A stretch of 55,247 bases of DNA from Pseudomonadota bacterium. GTDB taxonomy: Bacteria > Myxococcota_A > UBA796 > SXON01. The stretch is taken from assembly GCA_005778355.1 (NCBI GenBank), contig SXON01000224.1:1-55247 (forward strand), written 5' to 3'. The translations under genes were made by a program, and so were the position numbers. Below the pieces are notes generated by a model that made no database searches, was not told where the DNA came from, and saw only the letters and a program-made list of their open reading frames with translations. Shown in pieces: positions 1 to 8,105 of this stretch (the first letter of the stretch is position 1; each line of letters opens with the position of its first letter).

Positions 1-150
1 GAAGCCGCGGACCTCGCCCCAGAAGCGCGCCTCCAGGAGGTTGGCGCAGCTGCGGTAGGGCACGCACGGGAGGTCGATCACCAGTCCGGATTGCGACGCG
101 ACCTCGGCGATCAGCGTGGTCCAGGGAAGCTCAATCTCGATTTGTCGCAT
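1..150 (-). CDS. Hypothetical protein, N-terminal part only
   Basis: The gene starts with ATG at 150 on the minus strand and runs off the left edge, so only 50 codons are visible. They begin MRQIEIELPWTTLIAEV and contain two Cys residues in the segment LPCVPYRSCANLLE. The third codon positions are strongly G/C, as in the neighbouring genes, which supports real coding. I recognise no family. The stretch upstream of the start holds an AGGAGG at about 222-227 followed by a CT-rich run, but it is too far from the ATG to be its ribosome binding site. Confidence 0.5.
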   Translation of the reverse strand, partial: MRQIEIELPWTTLIAEVASQSGLVIDLPCVPYRSCANLLEARFWGEVRGF

Positions 151-241
151 CAGGTTCTCGCGTTTGAAAGCAAGTACGCTGTCGCGAGCAGACTAGCAAG
201 AGAGAGCGAGAGAGACAGATCCTCCTGAATTGTATTGTTGA

Positions 242-418
242 CTACATTCGATGCCACCCGACGCTCGTCGCCCCGACGAAGTCGTCGCGGGCGCGGCCGA
301 GGGCCAGCGACGGCACCACCGAGAACGAGTCGCACGCCCACTGCGCTGCCGAGGCCGCGCGGACCGCCGTCGAGAAGAGTCCCCCGGCGGGGCCCGCGGC
401 TGTCCTGGTGACGATTCC
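242..418 (-). other. Coding-like remnant directly after the ETF-QO stop
   Basis: After the TAG stop of the ETF-QO gene the same reading frame stays open for 58 more codons, until a TAG at 242-244. It uses G/C-ending codons almost throughout and reads like protein (for example the segments GLFSTAVRAASAAQWACD and RARDDFVGATSVGWHR). There is no plausible start codon near its beginning. The opposite strand is also open in the frame that shares the same wobble position, so the strand is uncertain. It may be the 3' end of a decayed gene or a shadow. The rest of 150-418 holds only a CT-rich simple run at about 195-220. Confidence 0.3.
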
Positions 419-2092
419 CTAGAGAATCCCGTACTCCGGCCCCTGCCCGCCCTCGGGCGGCACCCAGGTGATCACCTGGGAGGGGTCGCGGATGTCGCAG
501 GTCTTGCAGTGCACGCAGTTGCTGAAGTCGATCTGGAGCTCGTTGCGCTTCGTCGTCTCGCTGAAGTGCATGTTGTAGACCTGGGCCGGGCAGAAGCGCG
601 TGCAGGGGTTGCCGTACTCCTCGGCGCACTGGGTGGCGCAGAGGTTGGTGTCGACCACGTGCAGGTGCGCCGGCTGCTTCTCCTCGTGCTTGGTGCCCGA
701 GTGGTACACGTCGGTGAGCTTGTCGACGATGTAGGTGCCGTCGTACTCGATGTCGTCGCGCGCTGGGTAGGCGTGCTGGCCACGAACGGCGGCGTTCTTC
801 TGCACGTGCTCGTAGTCGGCGTGGAAGGGCTTCTGCGCCCCGGGACCGAAAACCAGCGACATGCCCACCGCGGCCATGCCGCCGATCACGCCCTTCTCCA
901 TCGCGGGGTGGAAGTTCTTCGCCGGCTCCATCTCCTCGCGAATCCAGCTCGCGTCGACCGCTTCCTTGTAAGCCTTGAGCACCGCCTCGCTGGCCTCGCC
1001 GCGCTTGAGCGCCTCGAAGGCCGTTTCCGCGGCGAGCATGCCCGACTTCATCGAGAGGTGGATGCCCTTGATGCGCATCGGATTGAGGAACGACGCGCTG
1101 TCGCCCACGATCATGGCACCCGGCGCGTAAAGCTTGGGGATCGACGGCCAGCCCCCCACGGTGACCGCCTTCGCGCCGTACTTCACCACCTTGCCCTTGC
1201 CGAGCTTGGCGCGAATGGTGGGGTGCGACTTGAACTTCTGCAAGAGGTAGTGAGCGTCCATCGCCGGGTCTTTCGCGTCGAGACCCACCATCATGCCCAC
1301 GGCGTAGCGGTCGCCCGCGAGGCTGTAGATGAAGGCACCCCCGAAGGTGTTCAGATCGAGCGGGTAGCCGAAGGTCAGGGTCACCTCGCCCTGGGTGACG
1401 GTGCCGGGCGGCATCTCGATCACCTCCTTCACGCCAATCTCGTAGACGATCGGCTGGCTGTCGGCGTCGAGGCGATAGCGGTTGATGAGCTGTCGCGACA
1501 GCGTGCCGCGCGGGCCCTCGCCGAGGATGGTCACCTTGGCAAAGATGTCGATGCCGGCCTCGAAGTTGGGCTTGGGCTGGCCGTCGGGACCGATGCCCTT
1601 GTCGCCGGTGCGCACGCCGGCCACCTTCCCGTCTTCGTACAAGAGCTGCGTGCCCGCGAAGCCAGCGAAGAGCATGATGCCCCGGGCCTCGGCCTGCGCC
1701 GCGAGCCACTTCTGGAACTTGGCGATGGAGATGATGGGCTGGCCATGGTCTTCCATGCCGGGCGGCATCATCGGGGCCGGCACGCTGTGCTTCGGCGTGA
1801 GCACGAGGAAGGTCTCTTTCTCCACGTGCCGCTCGACGAAGTACGGGTCTTGCGACTTCCAGTCGGGGATGAGCTCGCCGAGGGCGCGCGGATCGAGCAC
1901 CGCCCCGGAGATCGCGTGGGCGCCGATCTCGCTGCCCTTGTCGAGCAACGCGATGGTGAGCTCGGGGAGCTTCGGCTCCGCACCCGACTCGTTGTGGGCC
2001 TTGATCAGGTCGAGCAGGCGGATGGCGCCGGCGAGGCAGGCGGGCCCGCCGCCCACGAAAAGAACGTCTACCGGCATCGCCTCGCGCTGCAT
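419..2092 (-). CDS. Electron transfer flavoprotein-ubiquinone oxidoreductase (ETF-QO)
   Basis: This flavoprotein passes electrons from reduced ETF, filled by acyl-CoA and other dehydrogenases, to membrane quinone. I chose ATG 2092 (557 residues) because GGAG lies five bases upstream; the frame also has a TTG at 2113 and an ATG at 2077. An N-terminal FAD-binding segment VDVLFVGGGPACLAG, the GAHAISGAVLDP segment and a C-terminal 4Fe-4S domain with NCVHCKTCDIRDPSQ and WVPPEGG match the family. Length is typical. One oddity is the dinucleotide-binding motif, which reads GGGPAC, with Cys where the last Gly of GxGxxG is usual. No ETF subunit genes are beside it; lspA is divergent, so it is probably transcribed alone. 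Confidence 0.93.
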   Translation of the reverse strand: MQREAMPVDVLFVGGGPACLAGAIRLLDLIKAHNESGAEPKLPELTIALLDKGSEIGAHAISGAVLDPRALGELIPDWKSQDPYFVERHVEKETFLVLTPKHSVPAPMMPPGMEDHGQPIISIAKFQKWLAAQAEARGIMLFAGFAGTQLLYEDGKVAGVRTGDKGIGPDGQPKPNFEAGIDIFAKVTILGEGPRGTLSRQLINRYRLDADSQPIVYEIGVKEVIEMPPGTVTQGEVTLTFGYPLDLNTFGGAFIYSLAGDRYAVGMMVGLDAKDPAMDAHYLLQKFKSHPTIRAKLGKGKVVKYGAKAVTVGGWPSIPKLYAPGAMIVGDSASFLNPMRIKGIHLSMKSGMLAAETAFEALKRGEASEAVLKAYKEAVDASWIREEMEPAKNFHPAMEKGVIGGMAAVGMSLVFGPGAQKPFHADYEHVQKNAAVRGQHAYPARDDIEYDGTYIVDKLTDVYHSGTKHEEKQPAHLHVVDTNLCATQCAEEYGNPCTRFCPAQVYNMHFSETTKRNELQIDFSNCVHCKTCDIRDPSQVITWVPPEGGQGPEYGIL

Positions 2093-2244
2093 GGGAACTC
2101 CGCTGAACGACAATTCATAACCAGTGGTGTCTCGCCGGGTGAGCGCGAGCTCGCCAGCTCGCGCAGATCAAAACCAACACGCGCGCGTCACCGCCGGTCG
2201 CGGTTCATAGACGCCTTCGCGCGGCCGCGCTACCGTCGCGCCCG

Positions 2245-2829
2245 ATGTCGCCGCACCCGAAGACCATCGCCTTTCTCGGCACCGCCGCCCTGTTCTTGTT
2301 CCTCGACCAGCTGAGCAAGTTCATCGTGCGAGCCGGTCTCCAACCCTACAAGGACGAGTGGGTCATCGTCCCGAACCTGCTGTCGATCGCCCACGCGAAG
2401 AACACCGGCGCCGCCTTCTCGGCGATGGACGACTGGGAGTACCGCTACTACGTGTTCTTCACCCTCACCGGCGTGGCGGTGGTGGTCTTGTGGCAGGGCT
2501 ACAAGCAGCTCCGCATCGACGACCGGCTCCAGGGCGCGGCGATGGGCTTCATTCTCTCGGGCGCGCTCGGCAACTTCATCGATCGCCTCTTGTTCCGCGC
2601 CGTCACCGACATGATCAAGGTGCAGTGGGGCTGGGAGCCGGGAAAGGCCTGGCTGCGCGACTTGCCCCCCCTTCACAGCCACGTGTGGCCCATCTTCAAC
2701 ATCGCCGACAGCTGCATCTTCATCGGCCTTGGCTTGTTCGCGATCAGCTTCATTTTCGAGAAAGACCGCCCCGCCGAGGAAGCCGAGGCGGTGAAGGCGC
2801 CCGGCTCTTCCACGCCCTCCCTCGAGTAG
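2245..2829 (+). CDS. lspA: Lipoprotein signal peptidase II
   Basis: This inner-membrane aspartyl protease cuts the signal peptide from diacylglyceryl-prolipoproteins just before the lipid-modified Cys. The 194-residue protein has four hydrophobic segments, an early D21-Q-L-S-K motif, the NTGAAFS segment (residues 53-59), and the two catalytic Asp motifs: GNFIDR followed by VTD (Asp122) and FNIADS (Asp155). The loop between the catalytic motifs is longer than usual (residues 123-150). The charged C-terminal tail (about residues 171-194) is an extension. lgt begins on the next base, so the two maturation enzymes are probably cotranscribed, in keeping with the many lipoproteins encoded in this window. 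Confidence 0.96.
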   Translation: MSPHPKTIAFLGTAALFLFLDQLSKFIVRAGLQPYKDEWVIVPNLLSIAHAKNTGAAFSAMDDWEYRYYVFFTLTGVAVVVLWQGYKQLRIDDRLQGAAMGFILSGALGNFIDRLLFRAVTDMIKVQWGWEPGKAWLRDLPPLHSHVWPIFNIADSCIFIGLGLFAISFIFEKDRPAEEAEAVKAPGSSTPSLE

Positions 2830-3588
2830 ATGTTCCCCGAGCTTTTCCAGCTCGGCGGGGTGCATTTCCACACCTACGGCGTGCTCTTCGGGGGGGGCGT
2901 GTTCATCGCGGCGATCGGCGCCGCCATGTCCTCGCGCCGGGACGGCCTCGACCCCGACGACACCTGGAGCGTGGTGCTGGTGGTCTTCGCGATGGCGGTG
3001 CTGGGGTCGCGACTGGAGTTCGTGCGCACCCACTGGGACGACTTCAGCGGCAACCTGGCCGCCATCCCCCGCATCAGCGACGGCGGTGGCGTGTACTACG
3101 GGGGCTTCGTGGCCAGCGTGCTTGGGATCGTGGCCTTCTGCTGGCTCCGCGGCCTCTCGCCGCTGGCGATGCTCGACTTGCTCTCGCCCTGGCTCCCGGT
3201 GGGCCTCGCGCTGGGCCGCGTGGGCTGCCTCGGCGCGGGCTGCTGCTATGGCGCGCCCACCGCCCTGCCCTGGGCGGTGACCTTCCCTGCCGACTCGCGG
3301 ATCGCCCCGGCGGGCGTCCCGCTCCATCCGACGCAGCTCTACGAGTCGGTCTACTGCGTTTTTATCGCGGCGTTCCTGTATTTCCGTCCACGGGCCTTCG
3401 TGGGACAACGTTTCGCGCTCTTGCTGCTCACCTACCCGGTGGCCCGTTTCCTCAACGAGCTCCTCCGGGGAGATCCCGCCCGTGGCTACGTGCTCGGCGG
3501 GCTCGTGACCAACGCCCAGCTCACGTCTCTGGTGCTGGTGGCGGTGGGCATCGCCATCTACTGGCGTTTCAGGGGTATTGCGCGCTGA
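2830..3588 (+). CDS. lgt: Prolipoprotein diacylglyceryl transferase
   Basis: Lgt moves a diacylglyceryl group from phosphatidylglycerol to the lipobox Cys of prolipoproteins, the step before LspA acts. The 252-residue multi-pass protein carries the GGGVYYGG segment, the ALGRVGCLGAGCCYG signature with downstream TALPWAVTFP, and HPTQLYES. The Cys-rich form of the signature replaces the Asn-containing version of enterobacteria. Its ATG touches the lspA TAG (tagATG) with no spacer, so translation is probably coupled. Its 3' end overlaps the convergent lipoprotein gene by 20 bases. Confidence 0.95.
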   Translation: MFPELFQLGGVHFHTYGVLFGGGVFIAAIGAAMSSRRDGLDPDDTWSVVLVVFAMAVLGSRLEFVRTHWDDFSGNLAAIPRISDGGGVYYGGFVASVLGIVAFCWLRGLSPLAMLDLLSPWLPVGLALGRVGCLGAGCCYGAPTALPWAVTFPADSRIAPAGVPLHPTQLYESVYCVFIAAFLYFRPRAFVGQRFALLLLTYPVARFLNELLRGDPARGYVLGGLVTNAQLTSLVLVAVGIAIYWRFRGIAR

Positions 3589-4093
3589 TCTCGACGGACT
3601 CGATGGCCGCGTGATCGCCCTGGGGTTTGATCTTGGCGAGCTGCACGCGGCCGTCCATCACCGCCATCACCACCAGACCCTCGGCGGCCAGAACTGATCC
3701 CGGGGAAACAACAACTTCCTGTCCCGAGGGCAGGCCGATCACCGCCCGGGGGGGCTGCGCGGACACGATGGTCGACACCAGCCGCACCGGGAACGAGGTG
3801 GGCGAGGGGACGCCGACCGGAGACACCGCGGCGGCGGCCGGCGCGACGGAGGCGATGGCCGCGTCGGCGGCGGAGGGGTCGCCGACCCCCGGGGACGCCT
3901 GGGGCATGGTGCCCGAGGCCATCTCCTCGCTCGTGATCTTGAAGCGTGGTTCCTCGACTTCCGCGAAGCGCTCGTCGGGCCCGGCGGCCGCGGCAGTTTC
4001 CACCTTCACGGGCGCGAAGATCTCGCCCGAGGAGGGCATCGGCTCGCACGCGAGCAGGGCCAGCAACAACATCGGGCTAGTGTATCGACCCAT
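3569..4093 (-). CDS. Lipoprotein with a PilP/GspC-like C-terminal domain
   Basis: From ATG 4093 the protein is 174 residues: MGRYTSPMLLLALLAC, a short type II signal peptide with lipobox LLAC, then an Ala/Pro-rich linker and a C-terminal domain of about 75 residues. The C-terminal pattern (VRLVSTIVS, then AVIGLPSGQEVVVSPGSVLA, then a short strand with VQLAKI) resembles the small beta domain of type IV pilus PilP and type II secretion GspC. That comparison is inference from pattern only. ATG 4072 (MLLLALLAC) is an alternative start. No other pilus gene is nearby. The start overlaps, head to head, the ATG of the plus-strand gene at 4092. Confidence 0.65.
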   Translation of the reverse strand: MGRYTSPMLLLALLACEPMPSSGEIFAPVKVETAAAAGPDERFAEVEEPRFKITSEEMASGTMPQASPGVGDPSAADAAIASVAPAAAAVSPVGVPSPTSFPVRLVSTIVSAQPPRAVIGLPSGQEVVVSPGSVLAAEGLVVMAVMDGRVQLAKIKPQGDHAAIESVEISAQYP

Positions 4094-4505
4094 GGACCTC
4101 GCGCGCACGCTGGGCCTCGTTGCCGTGGCCGCCGTGGCGTCGCTGGGGGCCTACGGGCTCGCCCGGCGGCTCGACGACAACCTTGGCGATCGCCTGCTCG
4201 CCTGGGCCAAATCGCGTGGGCACCTCGCGCGCGGAGACGGTCGGACCGCCCCCGTGGAAGTCGTGGGCGCGCTGGGGGCGCGGCGCTTCACGGTGTCGCT
4301 CTTGCCCGTCGACCCGCCGGTGATGCTGGTGGGCCTCGACTGCCACGCCGACGATGGCGGCGACGTGCACGACAGCACGCTCGTTACCCGGTGGACACGG
4401 CCCCGGCCTGCCGACCTCGAACGCCTCGACGAGGTTCTGTCGGGCATGGTGCAGGTCGCGACAGAGTTGGAGAAGTCCCGACCGGCGGCACCAGACACGG
4501 AGTAG
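4092..4505 (+). CDS. Small membrane-anchored protein, unknown function
   Basis: This is a 137-residue protein with an N-terminal hydrophobic anchor (MDLARTLGLVAVAAVASLGAYG), then a basic stretch and a mixed alpha/beta domain. I see no known motif. I placed the start at ATG 4092 because the anchor follows at once; the frame is open further upstream but there runs antisense to the PilP-like lipoprotein gene. It ends ten bases before the HD-GYP gene and probably shares its transcript. Codon use resembles the neighbours. Confidence 0.65.
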   Translation: MDLARTLGLVAVAAVASLGAYGLARRLDDNLGDRLLAWAKSRGHLARGDGRTAPVEVVGALGARRFTVSLLPVDPPVMLVGLDCHADDGGDVHDSTLVTRWTRPRPADLERLDEVLSGMVQVATELEKSRPAAPDTE

Positions 4506-4514
4506 ATTCGAGCC

Positions 4515-6389
4515 ATGGCGGGGCTGGGCAGGGAAATCACCGCGAGCATGAACGAGACGCCGAGCGTCGAGGTGGCGCTCATGCCGCCGAACTCGGCCTT
4601 CGCCGGCATCGTCGCGCGCGTGGCTGCTGGCCTCGGGGCCACCCTCTGTCGCCCCGACAGCCCGATGACCGCCGACATCGCCGTGCGGGTGATGGTGGTG
4701 GACATGTCGCGGGCCACCGGCGCCCCGCGTCTCAACAGCCGCTGCATCGTGATCAGCGACGACCCCGCCTACGCAGCCTGGGACGTCATTGCCCTCGACG
4801 AGGTGGAGGAACGCCTCCCACGCGCCATGCGCAACCTCGTGGAGAGCGAGCTGTTGCGGGCCCGCGCCGAGTCGGAGCGCGAGACGATCGCCGTGCTCAA
4901 CCAGATCGGGTACGCGCTCTCCGCGATCACCGACCGCACGCAGCTCCTCGACGAGCTGCTCACCCACGCGCGTCGGGCCTTGCGCGCCGACGGCGCCAGC
5001 ATCTACCTGATCGACGAGGCATCCGTCGGGAGCGACGCAACGCTCGGCGGCTCGCGGAGCGCCCGCACCATCCGCTTCGCCGCCGCGCAGAACGACACCG
5101 TCCCCTTCTTCGCGGGCCGCACCACGCTCCCGGTCGACGACCACAGCCTCATCGGCTTCGTCGCCAACCGCGCCATCCCGCTCAACATCCCCGACCTCCG
5201 GCTCTTGCCGGCCGACGTGCCCTACAAGCCCACGGGGAGCTTCGACATCGCCACCGGCTACCAGACGCGCTCGGCGCTCCTGGTCCCCCTGATGGACCGC
5301 GACGGGCACGTGATCGGCGTGCTCCTCTTCGTCAACCACAAGGCGGTCGCCGGCCTGCCGCTCGCCAGCTTCGACCGGGTGACCCCCTTCGGCGAGCGCC
5401 ACCTCGCGATGGCCCGGTCCGTGGCCAGCCAGGCCGCCGTGGCGTTGGAGAACTACCGGCTCTACCGCGAGATCACCACCTTGTTCGACGGCTTCGTCGA
5501 AGCCGCCGTGACCGCGATCGAGGCGCGCGACCCCTCCACCGGCGGCCACAGCTACCGCGTGGCCCAGCTCACCGAGATGTTGGCCCGCGAGGTCACCGAG
5601 GCCGAAGACCCGCCCTTCGCCGACGTTCGTTTCTCCGCACGCGAGCTCACCGAGCTGCACTACGCGGCGATCCTCCACGATTTCGGCAAGGTGGGCGTGC
5701 GCGAGGAGGTGCTCCTCAAGGCCGGGCGCCTCTACCCCTGGGAGCTGGCCCAGATCGAGCAACGTTTCCGCATCGCCTCGCTGCAGGCCACGCTCGAGGC
5801 CATCCGGGAAAACACCGCCGACTCGATGTTGCCGCCGAGGCTCGCCCAGCTCCAGGAAGACCTCACGCTGGTGCGGCGGCTCAACCGCATCGGGCGCGTC
5901 GGTGAGACCGAAGGCAACGCGATCCGGGTGGTGGCTGAGCGCTGGAAGCTCGCCGAGGCCGAGCCGGTCTTGCATGCCCGGGAGGTGCGCCGCCTGTGCA
6001 TCCCCGTGGGCACGCTCGACCCCGAGGAGCGGCTGGAGATCGAGCGGCACGTGGAGCACACCTACCGCTTTCTCCGCGTGATTCCGTGGACGCGGGAGCT
6101 GCGCAACGTGCCGAGCCTCGCCTACGCGCACCACGAGAAGATCGACGGCACCGGCTACCCGCGACGCCTCAAGGGCGAGGCGATCCCCTACGGCGCCCGG
6201 CTGATGACCATCTCCGACATCTTCGACGCCCTCACGGCGGGCGATCGCCCCTACAAGGGCGCGATGTCGCCCGAGAAGGCGGTGCAGATCCTTCGCGCCG
6301 AGGCGGCAGCGGGAAAAGTGATGGGTGCAGCCGTGGAGTTGCTCAATGCAAAGCGGCTTTGGACCCGGGTGGTGGAGCCGTCGGTCTGA
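4515..6389 (+). CDS. GAF and HD-GYP domain protein, probable c-di-GMP phosphodiesterase
   Basis: The protein has 624 residues. An N-terminal region of about 110 residues is followed by a GAF sensor domain (about 125-315) and an HD-GYP domain (about 320-615) of the type that hydrolyses cyclic di-GMP to GMP. Visible catalytic motifs are the early GGHSYRV His, LHDFGKVG (His388-Asp389), a second His region ERHVEH (about 510-515), and HHEKIDGTGYP (539-549). About 90 helical residues (roughly 405-498) lie between HDFGK and the second His region, where most family members have only a short linker. No membrane segment is present. The 3' end overlaps the convergent amidohydrolase by 47 bases. Confidence 0.9.
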   Translation: MAGLGREITASMNETPSVEVALMPPNSAFAGIVARVAAGLGATLCRPDSPMTADIAVRVMVVDMSRATGAPRLNSRCIVISDDPAYAAWDVIALDEVEERLPRAMRNLVESELLRARAESERETIAVLNQIGYALSAITDRTQLLDELLTHARRALRADGASIYLIDEASVGSDATLGGSRSARTIRFAAAQNDTVPFFAGRTTLPVDDHSLIGFVANRAIPLNIPDLRLLPADVPYKPTGSFDIATGYQTRSALLVPLMDRDGHVIGVLLFVNHKAVAGLPLASFDRVTPFGERHLAMARSVASQAAVALENYRLYREITTLFDGFVEAAVTAIEARDPSTGGHSYRVAQLTEMLAREVTEAEDPPFADVRFSARELTELHYAAILHDFGKVGVREEVLLKAGRLYPWELAQIEQRFRIASLQATLEAIRENTADSMLPPRLAQLQEDLTLVRRLNRIGRVGETEGNAIRVVAERWKLAEAEPVLHAREVRRLCIPVGTLDPEERLEIERHVEHTYRFLRVIPWTRELRNVPSLAYAHHEKIDGTGYPRRLKGEAIPYGARLMTISDIFDALTAGDRPYKGAMSPEKAVQILRAEAAAGKVMGAAVELLNAKRLWTRVVEPSV

Positions 6390-7683
6390 GCCAGTCCGCC
6401 GGGGAACGTGCCACGCCCGCGCGCACCACGTGACGCAGCTGTCGCAAGGCTCGAATGTCGTCGAGTGGGTTGCCCTCCACCACGAGCAGATCGGCCGGGC
6501 CGCCCTCGTGGAGGGTGCCCACGTCGCGACCGAGCATCTGTCCCGCGTTGCGCGTGGCCATGGTCAGCGCCTCCTCGGGCGAGAATCCGGCATCGACGAT
6601 GAGCTCGAGCTCGCGCAGGCTCGACGGGCCGTGGAAAAGGTAGGGGATGATCGGCCAGTTGCCGGCGTCGGAGCCCATCACGAGCGCCACCCCGGCCTCG
6701 TGGAGCTGGCGGAGGGCTCGGCCGGTGCGCCTGAGGTGGCTCGTGGCGATCGAGCGCGCGGCGCCCGAAGTGGCGAGGAAACTCGGCAGACCCGGGAGGA
6801 CCACCTGGGCGAATCGAGTTCGGAACTGTCGCGACACATCGAGTGAGCGAGCGGTGGCGAGCTCGGCGGCGGGCACGCGGGCGTCGAGGAAGGGATCGTC
6901 GAGTCGGGACCCGTCCCAGGCGTTGTCCATCATGTCGAGCACCGAGAGCGTGGTCATCTCGAACACGCCCCGCTCGGCGGCCAGCGCCGCCACGCGACGG
7001 TTGGGCGTCTCGAGCGGGTGCACGGTCACGCGCGCCCCGTAGTCCTCGATGGCCACGCGTTGCTCAGCGGGCGACATGGCGTGCACGTACACGGGGAGAT
7101 CACGACGCGCGGCGCCGTCACGGATGGCGGTGGCCACCTCAGGCGAGAACATGGGCCACGTCGGCCCGAGGAATCCCCGCTCGGCGGTCATCTTGACGCC
7201 GATGGCGCCTTGCGCGTGCACGAGATCGAGCTGGGCCTCGGCCTCGGCGATGGTGTCGACCATCGGGAAGGCGCCGTCGAAGAGCACGGCGGGGTAGCCG
7301 CCCTCCGGGGAGAAGGGCGTGCCGAGGTGGAGGTACTGCGGTCCCACGGCTTGCTCGCGGATTGCCTCGCTCGCCCCGGCGCTCACCGCCGGGTCGAGGA
7401 TCGTGGTGACCCCGCAGGCCAGGTAGGCGCGGAGGTGCTCGCCGAGGGCGGCGACCTCCGGGGGACGGTAGGCCCCCCCGGGGTTCATCGAGAGGTGCAC
7501 GTGACTGTCCACCAGTCCCGGGACCACCGTCGCGCCTCGCGCGTCGATCACCTCGGCGCCGGCGATGTCGAGCCCCTGGCCGATGGCGACCACCTGGTCA
7601 CCCGACAGCAGGATGTCCATGTCGTCGCGAGCGGGGCCCTCGCCCGTCCACAGGCGCGCATGCGTGATGGCGAGCAGGACCAT
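6343..7683 (-). CDS. Amidohydrolase family metal-dependent hydrolase
   Basis: This 446-residue cytosolic enzyme is of the imidazolonepropionase/prolidase-like amidohydrolase type. The short N-terminal beta domain leads to VVPGLVDSHVHL with the metal-binding His61 and His63. Candidates for the other metal ligands are Lys164 in GVKMTAE, His201 in VYVHAM, His222 in VTVHPL and Asp339 in VMGSDAG. The substrate cannot be told from sequence. It starts with ATG at 7683, divergent from the small gene at 7759; the 76-base gap contains a clear palindrome and promoter-like sequence. Its end overlaps the HD-GYP gene tail to tail. Confidence 0.88.
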   Translation of the reverse strand: MVLLAITHARLWTGEGPARDDMDILLSGDQVVAIGQGLDIAGAEVIDARGATVVPGLVDSHVHLSMNPGGAYRPPEVAALGEHLRAYLACGVTTILDPAVSAGASEAIREQAVGPQYLHLGTPFSPEGGYPAVLFDGAFPMVDTIAEAEAQLDLVHAQGAIGVKMTAERGFLGPTWPMFSPEVATAIRDGAARRDLPVYVHAMSPAEQRVAIEDYGARVTVHPLETPNRRVAALAAERGVFEMTTLSVLDMMDNAWDGSRLDDPFLDARVPAAELATARSLDVSRQFRTRFAQVVLPGLPSFLATSGAARSIATSHLRRTGRALRQLHEAGVALVMGSDAGNWPIIPYLFHGPSSLRELELIVDAGFSPEEALTMATRNAGQMLGRDVGTLHEGGPADLLVVEGNPLDDIRALRQLRHVVRAGVARSPADWLRPTAPPPGSKAALH

Positions 7684-7706
7684 CGCTATGACTTATCCGA
7701 CCAGCA

Positions 7707-7738
7707 CTCTTGACATGACAAGAGCCGGAAGTGAAGAT
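7707..7738 (+). promoter_or_regulatory. Palindromic site overlapping a sigma70-like promoter
   Basis: The 18-base sequence CTCTTGACATGACAAGAG (7707-7724) is an almost perfect inverted repeat with one mismatched pair around a central CATG. It contains TTGACA (7710-7715), which is followed after exactly 17 bases by GAAGAT (7733-7738), a weak -10. This would drive the 85-residue gene at 7759. The palindrome covering the -35 suggests an operator for a dimeric repressor, which might also act on the divergent amidohydrolase gene. Confidence 0.5.
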
Positions 7739-7758
7739 GAGGATGGACAGGAGTCCCC

Positions 7759-8016
7759 GTGAAGCTCGAAGCCATCTCGCTCGTGCGCATCCTCCCTGCC
7801 GGGCTGGCCAACGTTGGCGACGTGACGCGCGACCAGCTGCGCGAGGCCGAGGTGGGCAAATGGGCCGCGCAGGTGCCCGCTCGTGACGACGTGAGCTGCG
7901 TGTACGGGCCCGCGCCGGCGAAGCACCCGCTCGATGACTACGATCACCCGGTGCCGCTCGACGACCGCGAGCCGGAACCGGGGGAGAACGTGGTGGTGTT
8001 TCGCTTCGGGAGCTGA
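7759..8016 (+). CDS. Small acidic protein, unknown function
   Basis: This 85-residue cytosolic protein starts with GTG at 7759, preceded by CAGGAG about five bases upstream. It is rich in Asp, Glu and Pro, with a C-terminal segment rich in Asp-Asp-Arg-Glu and the ending VVVFRFGS. No motif or family is recognised. It has its own promoter-like sequence with a palindrome. It is followed by the left REP repeat, so it is probably a single-gene transcript. Confidence 0.6.
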   Translation: MKLEAISLVRILPAGLANVGDVTRDQLREAEVGKWAAQVPARDDVSCVYGPAPAKHPLDDYDHPVPLDDREPEPGENVVVFRFGS

Positions 8017-8105
8017 GCGGGGTTGTCGAGAAGGGGGGACGTGGCTCTGGACGGTGTCGCAGGGACAGACCAGCCGCAGGAAACGCGGGGCGGGAGAGCG
8101 CGGCC

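Noticed and set aside
195..220. CT/GA-rich run as a meaningful shared motif with the CT repeat at 22600-22612
   Set aside because: Both are simple dinucleotide runs; apart from a short GATCT they share no longer sequence.
151..229. A leader peptide with AGGAGG ahead of the partial gene at the left edge, ending in TGATG
   Set aside because: No ATG, GTG or TTG lies at a proper distance from AGGAGG; the Leu-Ser repeats come only from the CT-rich run.
251..2314. Long open frames antisense to ETF-QO, and similar ones antisense to the HD-GYP, FHA, FG-GAP, FHA-TPR and plsB genes
   Set aside because: They are Arg-, His- and Gly-rich shadows caused by G/C in the wobble position of the real genes on the other strand; none shows a family motif.
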